Shown: in pieces, positions 35,903 to 44,483 of the stretch
Layout of the letters: every line of letters starts with the position of its first letter
Position numbering within the stretch: position 1 is the first letter of the stretch
From: Streptosporangiales bacterium
Lineage (GTDB): Bacteria; Actinomycetota; Actinomycetes; Streptosporangiales; WHST01
Length of the DNA stretch: 64,000 nt
Reading direction: 5' to 3'
Assembly (NCBI GenBank): GCA_009379825.1
Contig: WHTA01000001.1
Span: 1 to 64,000 of the forward strand
Notes under the pieces: model-generated
Told to the model about the DNA's origin: nothing
What the model saw: the letters and a program-made list of their open reading frames with translations, nothing else
Databases searched by the model: none
Translations under genes and position numbers: made by a program

Positions 35903-36972
35903 CCGTTCTCACCTCCGAGCTCGCTCGCGCCGGTGGTGACCGGCCGGGTCACCGACGACGTGATGCCGAAACTGTGCAGCACGCTCGAGTGTTTGCCTGG
36001 TCCGCCGGTGACCACCACGCGGAACGCGTCGGGGGAGTCGGCGTACGGCAGCTCGGTGTCGTCGTCGGTGGCGGCGTTCTTCCACGCCGGCCACGACTGC
36101 ATGCCCCACATGCCGCCGAGCTTGAAGTCGCCCAGTCGCATCCGCGCGTGCTCGTACAGCCACATCTGTACGTCGCGGCGGTCGAAGCCGGCGCCGGCGA
36201 TGGTGGCCGCGTGCTCCGGGCCGAGTGCGACGAAGATCTCGCCGACGCTGTAGTGCGCGTTGTTCGCGCCGAGGCTGGTGATCGTGGACGCGATGACGGA
36301 CAGGATGCCGACCGCGTCGGTGCTCACGTGGTCGTTGACGTTGTGCGGGTTCTCGCAACCGGCGACGGTCAGCGCGCTGGTGTCGCCGCCGGTGTACGGA
36401 CCCCACGGGCTCTCCGCGGCGTTCTCCGCGATGCAGAAGCTGTACTTGCTCGGCTGGCCCTGGGTCGCGCGGTCCCGCGCACCCGGGCGCGCGCCGCCGA
36501 TGTTCATCAGGCACAGCCGCACGGCGCGGCCGACGGTCGCGTTCGCCCTGTTGCCGGGTCCGAAGGCGCCCGCGCCGGCGTTGAAGCCCAGCTCCTGGAC
36601 GGCTGGCCCGTGCACGATGACCAGCGGCGCTACGGGGTGTGTCGTCGACTGCAGGCCGTTGAGGTTGAACCGTTCCTCGAGCATTGCCTGCACCGCGGTA
36701 AGCACGACGGGGAACACCTCGGGCAGGCACCCGGCAAGTACGGCGTTCGCGGCGACCTTCGCGGGTGTCACGATGCCGTCGGCGGGTGGCATCTCGCCTA
36801 GCTCGGCGTCGGCGTCGTGGTCGACGCGCTCGAGCATCGCCGCGATCCTGTCGACAGTTGGCGGGACGAGCGGCAGGCCGTCACCCCAGTCGGATTCTGG
36901 TTGTCCGGTGAGGAATCCGGCGTCGTCGACGGGGGCGTCGGTCCAGTCTTCGGTAGCGCCGAACGTCGTCAT
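35899..36972 (-). CDS. Conserved protein of the UGSC locus (paralogue A)
   Basis: A 357-aa soluble protein of unknown function. Recognisable blocks are WGDGLPLVPPTVDRIAAML near residue 30, AANAVLAGCLPEVFPVVLTAV, GPGNRANATVGRAVRLCLMN and KYSFCIAENAAESPWGPY. It shares overall order and several blocks with the 350-aa protein encoded divergently at 37076 (GDG-P-P, AGC-P, FNL-G). It ends overlapping the selenoprotein start (ATGA), implying coupled translation and perhaps a complex. A -10-like TATATA near 36988 gives a very short leader. Confidence 0.72.
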   Translation of the reverse strand: MTTFGATEDWTDAPVDDAGFLTGQPESDWGDGLPLVPPTVDRIAAMLERVDHDADAELGEMPPADGIVTPAKVAANAVLAGCLPEVFPVVLTAVQAMLEERFNLNGLQSTTHPVAPLVIVHGPAVQELGFNAGAGAFGPGNRANATVGRAVRLCLMNIGGARPGARDRATQGQPSKYSFCIAENAAESPWGPYTGGDTSALTVAGCENPHNVNDHVSTDAVGILSVIASTITSLGANNAHYSVGEIFVALGPEHAATIAGAGFDRRDVQMWLYEHARMRLGDFKLGGMWGMQSWPAWKNAATDDDTELPYADSPDAFRVVVTGGPGKHSSVLHSFGITSSVTRPVTTGASELGGENG

Positions 36973-37075
36973 GGCTAACCCGGTGCGTATATATGAACAA
37001 CCATCCTGATTACGAAAAGAGGTTCACACGAACAGGCGACGGGGGTCAATGCCTTCGGGCAGAATTGACCGTGCC

Positions 37076-38128
37076 ATGAACACAGCCGCCGCACCGGTCG
37101 ACCCGTCCGCGCTGCGTGTCGTGACAGGGGACGCGGCCGCCGAGGGCGTCGTCGCGCGCCTGGACGCGGCCGGGCTCGGCGACGGCTTCCCGATGGCGTC
37201 GCCGACGGCGGCCAAGGTGTCGGCGATGCTGGCGGGACGTACGGCGGACGAGCCGGTCGAACCGCTCGCGCCGTTGTGCTACCCGGCCACCGTCGAGGAC
37301 GTCGCCGTATGCGCCGTACTGGCCGGCTGCGCACCAGGGGTGCTGCCGTACCTGCTCGCCGCGGTCGACGCCGTGACCGCGGACGAGTTCAACTTGCTCG
37401 GCGTCTCCACCACGACGGGCAACGCGGCAGCCGGCATCATCGTGCACAGCGCCGGCCGGCTGCAGCACCCGTTCGCGACCGGCGCGAACTGCCTGGGGCC
37501 GACGCCGGTGAACGCCGCCTTCGGCCGTGCGTTCGCGTTGGCCTGCCGCGTGCTCGGCGGTGCCGTGCCGGGCACGTTGGACATGGCGACGCTCGGCCAG
37601 CCGGCGAAGTTCGCGTTGTGCCTCGCCGAGGAGCAGGCACCCGCGGGGTGGCAGACGTGGCACGAGTTCCGCGGTGCGCCGGCGGACCGGGATGCGGTGA
37701 CCGTGTTCTGCACGGCGGGCAACCTCGAGGTCGCCGACACCTGGAGCGACACCGCGCGCGGGCTGCTCGAGTCGCTGGCCGCGGCGACACCGTTGCCGGC
37801 GGGCATCAGCGCGAACGGTGAGCTGGTCGGCGGCGGCCAACAGCTGTACGTGCTGCCGCCCGAGTGGGTGGTGCGGCTCGTCGCCGAGGGCTGGACCCGC
37901 GAGTCGACCGGCGCGTACCTGTACGAGCACGCGGTGCTGCCGGTGGACCGGCTGCCGGCGAGCGCGCTTTCGCGCCTCACCGAGGGCGCCCGCGGGCAGC
38001 AGGTGCTGCGCTGCGCGCGGGCACCCGCCGACTACCTCGTGCTGTGCACCGGCGGTACCGGGGTGAAGGCCGCCTACCTGCCGTCGTGGCCCGGGGGATC
38101 GATCGCCGTCACCCGGGAGGTCCGGTGA
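37076..38128 (+). CDS. Conserved protein of the UGSC locus (paralogue B)
   Basis: A 350-aa protein, distant paralogue of the divergent 357-aa product: GLGDGFPMASPTAAKVSAML, AVCAVLAGCAPGVLPYLLAAV, DEFNLLGVSTTTGNAAAGIIV and FALCLAEEQAPAGW align in the same order. It lacks recognised catalytic motifs and transmembrane helices. ATG 37076 is chosen; an upstream GTG at 37049 is possible. It is the first gene of a plus-strand run with a NifU-like gene, overlapping it by 4 nt (GTGA), so the two arms probably serve one pathway. Confidence 0.7.
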   Translation: MNTAAAPVDPSALRVVTGDAAAEGVVARLDAAGLGDGFPMASPTAAKVSAMLAGRTADEPVEPLAPLCYPATVEDVAVCAVLAGCAPGVLPYLLAAVDAVTADEFNLLGVSTTTGNAAAGIIVHSAGRLQHPFATGANCLGPTPVNAAFGRAFALACRVLGGAVPGTLDMATLGQPAKFALCLAEEQAPAGWQTWHEFRGAPADRDAVTVFCTAGNLEVADTWSDTARGLLESLAAATPLPAGISANGELVGGGQQLYVLPPEWVVRLVAEGWTRESTGAYLYEHAVLPVDRLPASALSRLTEGARGQQVLRCARAPADYLVLCTGGTGVKAAYLPSWPGGSIAVTREVR

Positions 38129-38415
38129 GCAACGAAGATCTGGGAGGACCCGTGAAACCCTCGCAAGCGGAACTCGACGACCTGCTCGCGCCGATGCGCG
38201 AGGCGCTGCGCGCCGACGGCGCCGACGTCGAGGTGCTCGACTGGGACGACCAGAGCCTGTCGGTGCGCCTGGTGCTGGAGTCGGTGGACTGCGAGGAGTG
38301 CGTGCTCCCGCGCGCGAGCCTCGAGCAGACCATGCTGACCATGTTGCAGCCGGGCTACACCGGGTTGCAGGACGTGCGGCTCACCGACCCGCGCGAGTCC
38401 GGATCGCGGGCCTGA
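38125..38415 (+). CDS. Small NifU-like cysteine protein
   Basis: 96 residues from GTG 38125 (GGGAGG at 38115-38120) or 87 from GTG 38152, which also has a good site. ALRADGADVEVLDWDDQSLSVRL is followed by a C-x-x-C pair in VDCEECVLPRASLEQTML, the layout of the NifU C-terminal domain (DGGDVEL...CxxC). It may carry an Fe-S cluster or act as a thiol carrier. It overlaps paralogue B and precedes the dehydrogenase-like gene by a few bases. Confidence 0.6.
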   Translation: MSNEDLGGPVKPSQAELDDLLAPMREALRADGADVEVLDWDDQSLSVRLVLESVDCEECVLPRASLEQTMLTMLQPGYTGLQDVRLTDPRESGSRA

Positions 38416-38423
38416 CGGCCGCC

Positions 38424-39506
38424 GTGGCGTACGAGATCGCCGCGTTCGGCGGCGACGGCATCGGCCCCTCGGTGGTCGCCCAGGCGGTCAAGGTGCTCGA
38501 TGCGGTGAGCCAGCGCTGGGGTTACGAGTTCACTGTGACCGAGCACGCGGTGGGCGCCGCCGGGCTGACGACCGCTGGGACCAGCCTGCCACCCGCTGCG
38601 CTGGCCGCCGCGCGGGCGTCCGCGGCCGTGTTGCTCGGCGCGGTCGGCGACCCGGCGATCGACCGGTCTGTGGGCGACGAGAACCCGACGGTGGCGTTGC
38701 TGAAGCTGCGCCGCGAGCTGGGGCTGCACACCAGCATCCGGCCGGTGCGGTTGCCGCCCGACCTCGCCGACCTGTCGTCGCTCCGTACCGGCGACGGCAG
38801 GGCGCCGATCGACCTGGTCATCGTCAGGGACCTGGCGGCCGGCCTGTTCAACGGCCAACCGCGTGGCCGCCGGCAGCTCGCCGGCGACGTGGCGGAAGCG
38901 TTCGACACCATGAGCTACTCCACGACCGACATCGCGCGCACCGCGCACACTGCCTTCCGGTGGGCCGGGAGGCGGCGTGGCCTGGTGACCTCGGTCGACC
39001 AGGCGAACGTGCTGGAGAGCTCTGCGCTGTGGCGCGACGAGGTCACGCGCATCGCGAAGGAGTACCCCGACGTACGGCTGCAGCACGTGCTCGTCGACAA
39101 CTGCGCCAACGACCTGGTCCGCCACCCGGACCGGTTCGACGTCATCCTCACCGACGGCCTGTTCGGCGGGATCCTCAGCGACGAGGCCGGTGCCGTCGCC
39201 GGGTCGATCGGCATGCTCGCGTCGGCCAGCGTCGGTGACGGGCCCGGCATCTTCGAGCCCGTCCATGGCTCGGCGCCGAGCCACGCAGGGAAGGACGACG
39301 TCAACCCGATCGGCACCGTCCGTGCGCTCGCCATGCTGCTCGACCACGCGCTCGGGCTGGCCGAGCCGGCTGCGGCCGTCGAGGCCGCCGTCGTGCGCAC
39401 GGTGGCGGGCGGGCTCCGTACGTACGACATCGCCGTCACCGGCAGCCGTGTCGTCGGCACGGAGGCGATGGGGGACGCGATCGCGGCGGCGGTCGCCGAG
39501 GGGTGA
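38424..39506 (+). CDS. Isopropylmalate/isocitrate dehydrogenase-like protein with altered catalytic residues
   Basis: A 360-aa beta-decarboxylating dehydrogenase fold starting GTG 38424 (AYEIAAFGGDGIGPSVV). It follows LeuB in order: LLGAVGDPAIDR, IVRDLAAGLFNGQPRG, FDTMSYS, VLVDNCANDL and ILSDEAGAVAGSIGML. The active-site Lys of VDKANVLE is Gln193, and one metal-binding Asp of TDNLFGDILSDE is Gly249. It may have lost the usual oxidative decarboxylation or act on another substrate. It is part of the UGSC plus-strand block, so housekeeping leucine synthesis is unlikely. Confidence 0.8.
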   Translation: MAYEIAAFGGDGIGPSVVAQAVKVLDAVSQRWGYEFTVTEHAVGAAGLTTAGTSLPPAALAAARASAAVLLGAVGDPAIDRSVGDENPTVALLKLRRELGLHTSIRPVRLPPDLADLSSLRTGDGRAPIDLVIVRDLAAGLFNGQPRGRRQLAGDVAEAFDTMSYSTTDIARTAHTAFRWAGRRRGLVTSVDQANVLESSALWRDEVTRIAKEYPDVRLQHVLVDNCANDLVRHPDRFDVILTDGLFGGILSDEAGAVAGSIGMLASASVGDGPGIFEPVHGSAPSHAGKDDVNPIGTVRALAMLLDHALGLAEPAAAVEAAVVRTVAGGLRTYDIAVTGSRVVGTEAMGDAIAAAVAEG

Positions 39507-39572
39507 CACCGTGGTGGGATCGGGCCGGTGCGATGCTGGTACGACATCTGCAGCACGGTCAGGGGGCGGGCC

Positions 39573-40682
39573 ATGTCGGCGCGGCACGCGGCGGTCGTCG
39601 CACTCAACCGGATCGATCCTGAGCTCGGCGCGTTCATCACGGTGGATCCGGACGCGGTGTTGCGCGCGGCGTCGGACGTGCGCGACGGCCGGCTGCGTGG
39701 CCGCCTGGTGGCCGTCAAGGACCTGGTCGACACCGTCGGCCTGCGCACGACGTACGGCACGGCGCGGTACGTCGACCACCATCCCGAGCGCGACGCGCCC
39801 GTGGTGGCGGAGCTGCGTGCCGCCGGCGCGATCGTCCTCGGCAAGACCAACCTGAACGAGCTCGCGTTCGGGGTGAGCGGCCACAACCCGCACTTCGGCG
39901 CGATGCTGAACCCGCACGACCGCGGCACGACCGTCGGCGGGTCGAGCGGCGGCAGCGCCGTCGCCGTCGCCGCGGGCGTGTGCACGCTCGCGTTGGGTAC
40001 GGACACCAGCGGTTCCGTACGTATCCCGGCGGCGCTTGCCGGTGTCTGGGGCCTCAAGTGCGCGCACGGGCTCGACCTCACGGGGGTGTACCCGCTTGCG
40101 CCGAGCTACGACAGCCTGGGCTACCTGGCCGCGAACCGCGCCGAGCTGCAGCGGGTGCTGGCGATCGACACGCTGCCCGACCCGCGGCAGCTGCGGGTCG
40201 GCGTCGTCGGCACGGACGTCGAGCCGCCGCCGTTGCCCGACGAGCACTGGACGGTGTTCAACGCGGAGGTCTGGGCCGTCCACGGCACGGCCGTGGTGGA
40301 GCATCCGCAGGGGTACAGCGCGGAGTTCCGGCGCCGGGTGCAGGCGGCCGGTGCGCACGTCGACGACGCGGCCGAACGCCGGGCACGACAGGTGGAAGCC
40401 GCCTGGCGCGCCGAGTACGCGGCCGCGGTGGCGGGCTTCGACGTGCTCGTCGACCGGGTCGTCGAGGGACCGGCGCCGTCGGTGCAGACCGCCTCGGACG
40501 AGGACCCGCGGGTGCAGGCGGAGCTGCGGCAGCGGCTGCTCAGGCACACCCCGGTCGCGAACGCGCTCGGCTGGCCGGCCGTGGCGTTCCCGACTGCCCT
40601 CGGACCCCGTCAGGTGCTCGGCCCACCCGGTTCCGAGGCCGCCCTGCTCGCCGTGGCGAGTGACGTGGGCGGGCGGCACTGA
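39573..40682 (+). CDS. Amidase-signature family hydrolase
   Basis: A 369-aa amidase. The Ser-cisSer-Lys triad is visible: Lys in LVAVKDLVDT near residue 50, cisSer in TVGGSSGGSAVAVAAG and the nucleophile Ser in GTDTSGSVRIPAA. ATG 39573 is used; an upstream GTG at 39528 adds 15 codons. It is shorter than typical 450-residue amidases, with a reduced C-terminal lobe. It would release ammonia and an acid from an amide, and in this locus probably feeds the catabolic block. It is convergent with the alpha/beta hydrolase. Confidence 0.85.
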   Translation: MSARHAAVVALNRIDPELGAFITVDPDAVLRAASDVRDGRLRGRLVAVKDLVDTVGLRTTYGTARYVDHHPERDAPVVAELRAAGAIVLGKTNLNELAFGVSGHNPHFGAMLNPHDRGTTVGGSSGGSAVAVAAGVCTLALGTDTSGSVRIPAALAGVWGLKCAHGLDLTGVYPLAPSYDSLGYLAANRAELQRVLAIDTLPDPRQLRVGVVGTDVEPPPLPDEHWTVFNAEVWAVHGTAVVEHPQGYSAEFRRRVQAAGAHVDDAAERRARQVEAAWRAEYAAAVAGFDVLVDRVVEGPAPSVQTASDEDPRVQAELRQRLLRHTPVANALGWPAVAFPTALGPRQVLGPPGSEAALLAVASDVGGRH

Positions 40683-40699
40683 CTCCGGGCGGGGCGTGG

Positions 40700-41539
40700 T
40701 CAGTTGGCGTTGTCGGCGAGCCACTGCAGTGCGTCCTCGGCTCGTTCGAGGATGGAGAGGTGGCCGTCGGCCGGTGACAGGCGTAGCTGCGCGCCGGGGA
40801 CATGCGCGGCCAGCCACTCGGCGTGCGCGGGCGGGGCGATCCGGTCCGTGCCGCCGTGCAGCAGCAGGACGGGCGCGGTCGTCGCGGTCGGCTCGCAGGC
40901 CCACGGCGTGACGTACGCGAGGTCGTCGTCGATCAGCCCGCCAGGGCCGGCGGCGACGGCGGGGCCGACCACCGTGCCGAGCCAGGACCACGCGCCCTCG
41001 AGAGCGGCCAGGTCGGCCGCGGTGAACTCCGGGTCGTACTCCGCGCCGGCCGACTCGTGCTGCTCCTTCGCCGCACGCCCGGCGGCTGCGGCACGCAGCG
41101 AGGCGACACCCGAAGGGATCATGCCGGCGAACCAGTCCAGCCCGGCGGCGTCGTACGGCGCAAGCGCGGCCACGGCGAGCACGGCGCGCACCCGCCGGCC
41201 AAGGGCGGCCCCGCAGGCCAGGGCGTGCGAGCCGCCACCGGAGTGTCCCGCGACGGCGAACCCGTCGATGCCGAGCGCGTCCGCGACGGTGGCGACGTCG
41301 GCCGCGACGGTGGCCAGCGTACGGCCCGGATGCGGTGTCGAACCCCCGTAACCGGGCCGGTCGAACGAGACCCACCGCAGCCCGAGCCGCCTCGCCGCGG
41401 CGAACAACGGCTCCGGCGGTGCGCCGACGTTCGGCGTGCCGTGGTGCCAGAAGACGGGCAGCGCACCGGTGCTGCCGGTGTCGTACACGTGCAGCGTCCG
41501 ACCGTCCGCCGACCGCACGTCGGTCTCCGTCACGGACAT
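40700..41539 (-). CDS. Alpha/beta hydrolase
   Basis: 279 residues with the nucleophile elbow VAGHSGGGSHALA, oxyanion HHGTPN, PVLLLHGGTDRIAPP before the catalytic acid, and His in PADGHLSIL. The family is broad (esterase or lipase). ATG 41539 has an AGAGGA-like site about eight bases upstream; GTG 41587 is the alternative. It is not obviously linked to its neighbours. Confidence 0.85.
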   Translation of the reverse strand: MSVTETDVRSADGRTLHVYDTGSTGALPVFWHHGTPNVGAPPEPLFAAARRLGLRWVSFDRPGYGGSTPHPGRTLATVAADVATVADALGIDGFAVAGHSGGGSHALACGAALGRRVRAVLAVAALAPYDAAGLDWFAGMIPSGVASLRAAAAGRAAKEQHESAGAEYDPEFTAADLAALEGAWSWLGTVVGPAVAAGPGGLIDDDLAYVTPWACEPTATTAPVLLLHGGTDRIAPPAHAEWLAAHVPGAQLRLSPADGHLSILERAEDALQWLADNAN

Positions 41540-41603
41540 GGTGCCGTCCTCTCCGTCGCCGGTGCTGTAGTGGTACGTCGTAGCCACGCAGGCCAGCTCG
41601 ACA

Positions 41604-42077
41604 TCAGCGCAGGGCGTCCGCCAGTGACGGGCCGGTGCCCGGCGGCTGGTGCCGGGCGGTGGGACCGAGGTGGATCTCGCGGAGGTCGTCCATGAATGCC
41701 TCGCACAGGGCTGGGCCGCCGCGGTCGAGGGCGTCGGCGTACCAGCTCAGCTCGTCGCTGGCCGGCAGGTACTGACGGCCCCAGGCGCCGATCTGCGCGA
41801 ACACCGGCACCAGGGCGATCGCCGGCTCGGTGAGGCTGTAGACCGCCTTCTGCCGGTGGCTGGGGTCGTCCGCCTTGGTGAGCAGGCCGCTGTCGACGAG
41901 CATCCGCAGCCGGTCGGCGAGGATCTTCGTGGAGATGCGCTCGTCGGACGCGAGCAGCTCCCGGTAGTGGCGCTTGCCGGCGAACATGATGTCGCGCAGC
42001 ACGAGCAACGTCCACCGGTCGCCGAAGACCTCGACGGCGAGGTTGATCGGGCAGCGGGATCGGTGCCTGGCGGCCAT
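41604..42077 (-). CDS. HxlR-family transcriptional regulator
   Basis: A 157-aa winged-helix protein. The start CPINLAVEVFGDRWTLLVLR and the segment RISTKILADRLRMLVDSGLL are the HxlR signature, and the early Cys could be redox-sensing. It is divergent from the PPOX gene with 92 nt between, in which partly symmetric CTACT/AGTAG elements are visible, suggesting that it controls that gene and itself. Confidence 0.88.
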   Translation of the reverse strand: MAARHRSRCPINLAVEVFGDRWTLLVLRDIMFAGKRHYRELLASDERISTKILADRLRMLVDSGLLTKADDPSHRQKAVYSLTEPAIALVPVFAQIGAWGRQYLPASDELSWYADALDRGGPALCEAFMDDLREIHLGPTARHQPPGTGPSLADALR

Positions 42078-42169
42078 AGCGCTGTACTTCCTCTACCGGT
42101 TGCGTTGTTAAAGCACTCGCTCTAGGCTACTACTGATGTAGAAAAGAAAGTAGTCGCTCGGAGGTAATC

Positions 42170-42946
42170 ATGGGGTACCTGGAGCCGGTCGCCGAGCCGA
42201 TCCGGCCGACCGGTCGCGGAACGGAGCTGGACGCCGAGATCGACGACACGGATGTCTTCGACTGGTCCGCGGTGGAGCAACGGCTGGCCGCCGGCGGCTG
42301 GTACTGGCTCGCGAGCGTGCGCCCGGACGGCGCGCCGCACGTCATGCCGGTGCTCGCGGTGTGGTCGGAGTCCGTGGTCTTCGTGGCGTCGAAGCAGACC
42401 GCGCGGAAGAGCCGCAACCTGTCCGCGGACGGGCGCTGCGTGCTCACCAAGGATGCCGAGGATGCGCACCTGGTCGTGGAGGGCGTGGCGGCCAGGGTCC
42501 GCGACGAGGAGACGCTCCGCCGCGCGTCCGGCGCGTTCGAGGCGGTGTACGGCTGGCCGACGACGGTCAGCGGCGAGCTGCTGGACGCGACGTACGGTGC
42601 CCCGACGTCCGGCGGCCCGCCGTACGCCGCCTACGCGATCCGGCCGACGAAGGCGTTCGCGCTGCCGGTCGAGGGCACCTTCATGTCGACCCGGTGGCGG
42701 TTCTTGCTAACTTGGTCACATGACCAAGTTGGGCGATCGACCAAGTTCGACCCGCGGCTCGCGCCGGCGGGAGGAGATCGTCCGGGCCGGCGTGGATCTG
42801 CTCGTCGAGGCCGGCTGGCCGGCCGTCACCACCCGCCGGGTGGCCGCGCGGGCGGGCGTCAACGTGGGGCTGATCCACTACCACTTCGGCGGGCTGGCGC
42901 AGCTGCGCGCGGCGATCACCCAGCGGGCGGCGGAGGACCTCGGTGA
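42170..42946 (+). CDS. Pyridoxamine-phosphate-oxidase-like (F420/FMN split-barrel) protein, stop codon uncertain
   Basis: A split-barrel PPOX protein whose recognisable part runs to about 42705 (WYWLASVRPDGAPHVMPVLA, KSRNLSADGRCVLT, and the terminal TRWRF). Relatives end there, but no stop is present and the frame stays open to 42946, overlapping the TetR gene in another frame. A one-base shift would give TAA at 42708-42710. The start ATG 42170 has GGAGG. It probably binds F420 or FMN and reduces a small substrate; its partner is the divergent HxlR gene. Confidence 0.78.
   Translation: MGYLEPVAEPIRPTGRGTELDAEIDDTDVFDWSAVEQRLAAGGWYWLASVRPDGAPHVMPVLAVWSESVVFVASKQTARKSRNLSADGRCVLTKDAEDAHLVVEGVAARVRDEETLRRASGAFEAVYGWPTTVSGELLDATYGAPTSGGPPYAAYAIRPTKAFALPVEGTFMSTRWRFLLTWSHDQVGRSTKFDPRLAPAGGDRPGRRGSARRGRLAGRHHPPGGRAGGRQRGADPLPLRRAGAAARGDHPAGGGGPR
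42709..42730. promoter_or_regulatory. 22-bp perfect palindrome over the TetR start codon
   Basis: AACTTGGTCA and TGACCAAGTT are exact reverse complements separated by CA; the ATG of the TetR gene (42720) lies in the centre. Binding would block both transcription and ribosome access. A TAACTT at 42708-42713, seven bases before the ATG, could be the -10 of a leaderless transcript. Confidence 0.7.
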
Positions 42947-43325
42947 CCCTGTGGTGCACGAGCTGCTCGGCGCGGACGGCGCGCGAGCGGTCGTCGACGC
43001 GATGCGGCGGTTGCTGCCGGAGACGGCCGACGACGAGCGGCGCGCCCGGCTGGCGATGGAGGTCATGGCCGGCGCCCTGCGCGAGCCCGGTCTCGCGGCG
43101 GCCGGCGAGGACCAGCTGCGGCAGCTACGCGCCGCGCTCGCCGACCGCCTGGGCGAGCTGTACCCCGACTGGCCCGCGCCGCGGCGGACCGGTGCGGCGA
43201 CGCTGCTGCTTGCGTTGCTCGAGGGCCTGGTGCTGCACCGGCTGCTGGATCCGCAGCTGCCGGTCGACGAGGCGATGGACGCGCTCGGCGCGCTTGCCGA
43301 ACGTGCCGACGACGGGAGGGGATGA
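42720..43325 (+). CDS. TetR-family regulator
   Basis: 201 residues. The HTH region is SRRREEIVRAGVDLLVEAGW to VNVGLIHYHFGGLAQLRAAI. The C-terminal domain is generic. Its ATG sits inside a 22-bp palindrome, and its stop overlaps the DUF385 gene by 4 nt (ATGA), so it probably represses itself and that gene. Confidence 0.88.
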   Translation: MTKLGDRPSSTRGSRRREEIVRAGVDLLVEAGWPAVTTRRVAARAGVNVGLIHYHFGGLAQLRAAITQRAAEDLGDPVVHELLGADGARAVVDAMRRLLPETADDERRARLAMEVMAGALREPGLAAAGEDQLRQLRAALADRLGELYPDWPAPRRTGAATLLLALLEGLVLHRLLDPQLPVDEAMDALGALAERADDGRG

Positions 43326-43809
43326 CCGTGGAGCTCGTCAAGGACGTACGGCCGCCGAGCGGTATCGGCCGGCTGCTGTTCCGGTTGCCCCGGCACCTCT
43401 ACCGGCTCCGGCCGGGGTGGCTGTTCGGCAACCGGATACTGGTGCTCCACCACGTCGGCCGGGTCACCGGCAAGCCGCGGCAGGCCGTGCTCGAGGTGAT
43501 CAGGATCGACCCGGCCGACGGCAGCGTCACCGTCGCGTCGGGCTGGGGGCGACGGCCGCCTGGTACCGCAACATCCTCGAGTCGCCGGACGTCACGATCC
43601 AGATCGGGCTGCGCACCATCCCCGTCACGGCCGTGCCGCTGCCGGTCGAGGAGGGGGCCGAGATCACGGCCTGGTACGGGGTAAAGCACCGGTTCGCCGC
43701 GACGAAGCTGCTGCCGTGGCTGATGGGTTTCGCCGTCGACGGCTCCGCCGAGGACTTCCGCGCGGTGGGTCGCCACCTGCCGTTCGTCCGTCTCGTGCCG
43801 CGCACGTGA
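43322..43809 (+). pseudogene. DUF385 deazaflavin-type nitroreductase, one frameshift
   Basis: A 160-codon F420H2-dependent reductase family (Ddn-like) protein. The first frame gives LVLHHVGRVTGKPRQAVLEV and VASGWG; the next frame resumes ATAAWYRNILESPDVTIQIG and reaches the stop at 43809. One G missing from the run near 43545 explains the shift. Such enzymes reduce quinones or other unsaturated compounds with F420H2. It is in operon with the TetR gene. Confidence 0.8.
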
Positions 43810-43836
43810 GCGCGACCGCCGCGTAGGGTCGGGGGC

Positions 43837-44391
43837 GTGGCGGAGCCGACGCTGGTGGTCGTGAGTGGTCCCGCGGGTGCCGGGAAGACCACGCTCGCCC
43901 ACGAGTTGGCGCGGGCCATCGGGTGCCCGGCCGTGTGCCGCGACGAGATCAAGGAAGGCATGGTGGCCGCCGCGGGGGACGCGGACGGCGACGTGCTGTC
44001 GCTGCGCACCCTCACGGTCTTCTTCGACGTGCTCGAGGTGTTGCTCCGCAACGCCGTCACGGTGGTGGCGGAGGCCGCGTTCCAGGACCGGCTCTGGCGG
44101 CCTGGGCTGCAGCGGCTCGACGGGCTCGCGGACGTCCGGCTGGTCCAGTGCCACGTCACCGCCGACGTCGGGGTCGCGCGCCGGCGCCGGCGGCTGGCGG
44201 CGAACCCGGTGCGGCGCGCCCACGCCGACCAGGCGGAGCTGGACGACGTCGCCGGGGCGATTCGTAGGCACCGGGCGTTCGAACGCGTGTCACTGCCGGT
44301 GCCGACGATCGACGTGGACACGACGGACGGCTACCGGCCCTGCCTCGCGGACATCGCGGCGTTCGCCGCGGACCATCCGGCGGCCGATTGA
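43837..44391 (+). CDS. P-loop kinase-like ATPase
   Basis: 184 residues with Walker A SGPAGAGKTTLAHELA near residue 10, a conserved RDEIKEG after it (kinase-like) and VVAEAAFQDRLWRPGL as the second strand. The type is that of small nucleoside or antibiotic kinases annotated as AAA-family ATPase. It starts at GTG 43837. The substrate is unknown. It overlaps a spurious upstream extension of the Usp frame by 4 nt. Confidence 0.72.
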   Translation: MAEPTLVVVSGPAGAGKTTLAHELARAIGCPAVCRDEIKEGMVAAAGDADGDVLSLRTLTVFFDVLEVLLRNAVTVVAEAAFQDRLWRPGLQRLDGLADVRLVQCHVTADVGVARRRRRLAANPVRRAHADQAELDDVAGAIRRHRAFERVSLPVPTIDVDTTDGYRPCLADIAAFAADHPAAD

Positions 44392-44483
44392 GGGCCGCCG
44401 TACCTGGTGAGGTTGTTATCCTTGGACGTAGGTGTGCCGGGAAGCCAGCTGTGGCGTCGCATACCGTTACGAGGAGCCCGGTC

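Noticed and set aside
38355-41375. A 1006-codon minus-strand open frame
   Set aside because: Antisense to the IPMDH-like and amidase genes, which have clear motifs; low-complexity translation.
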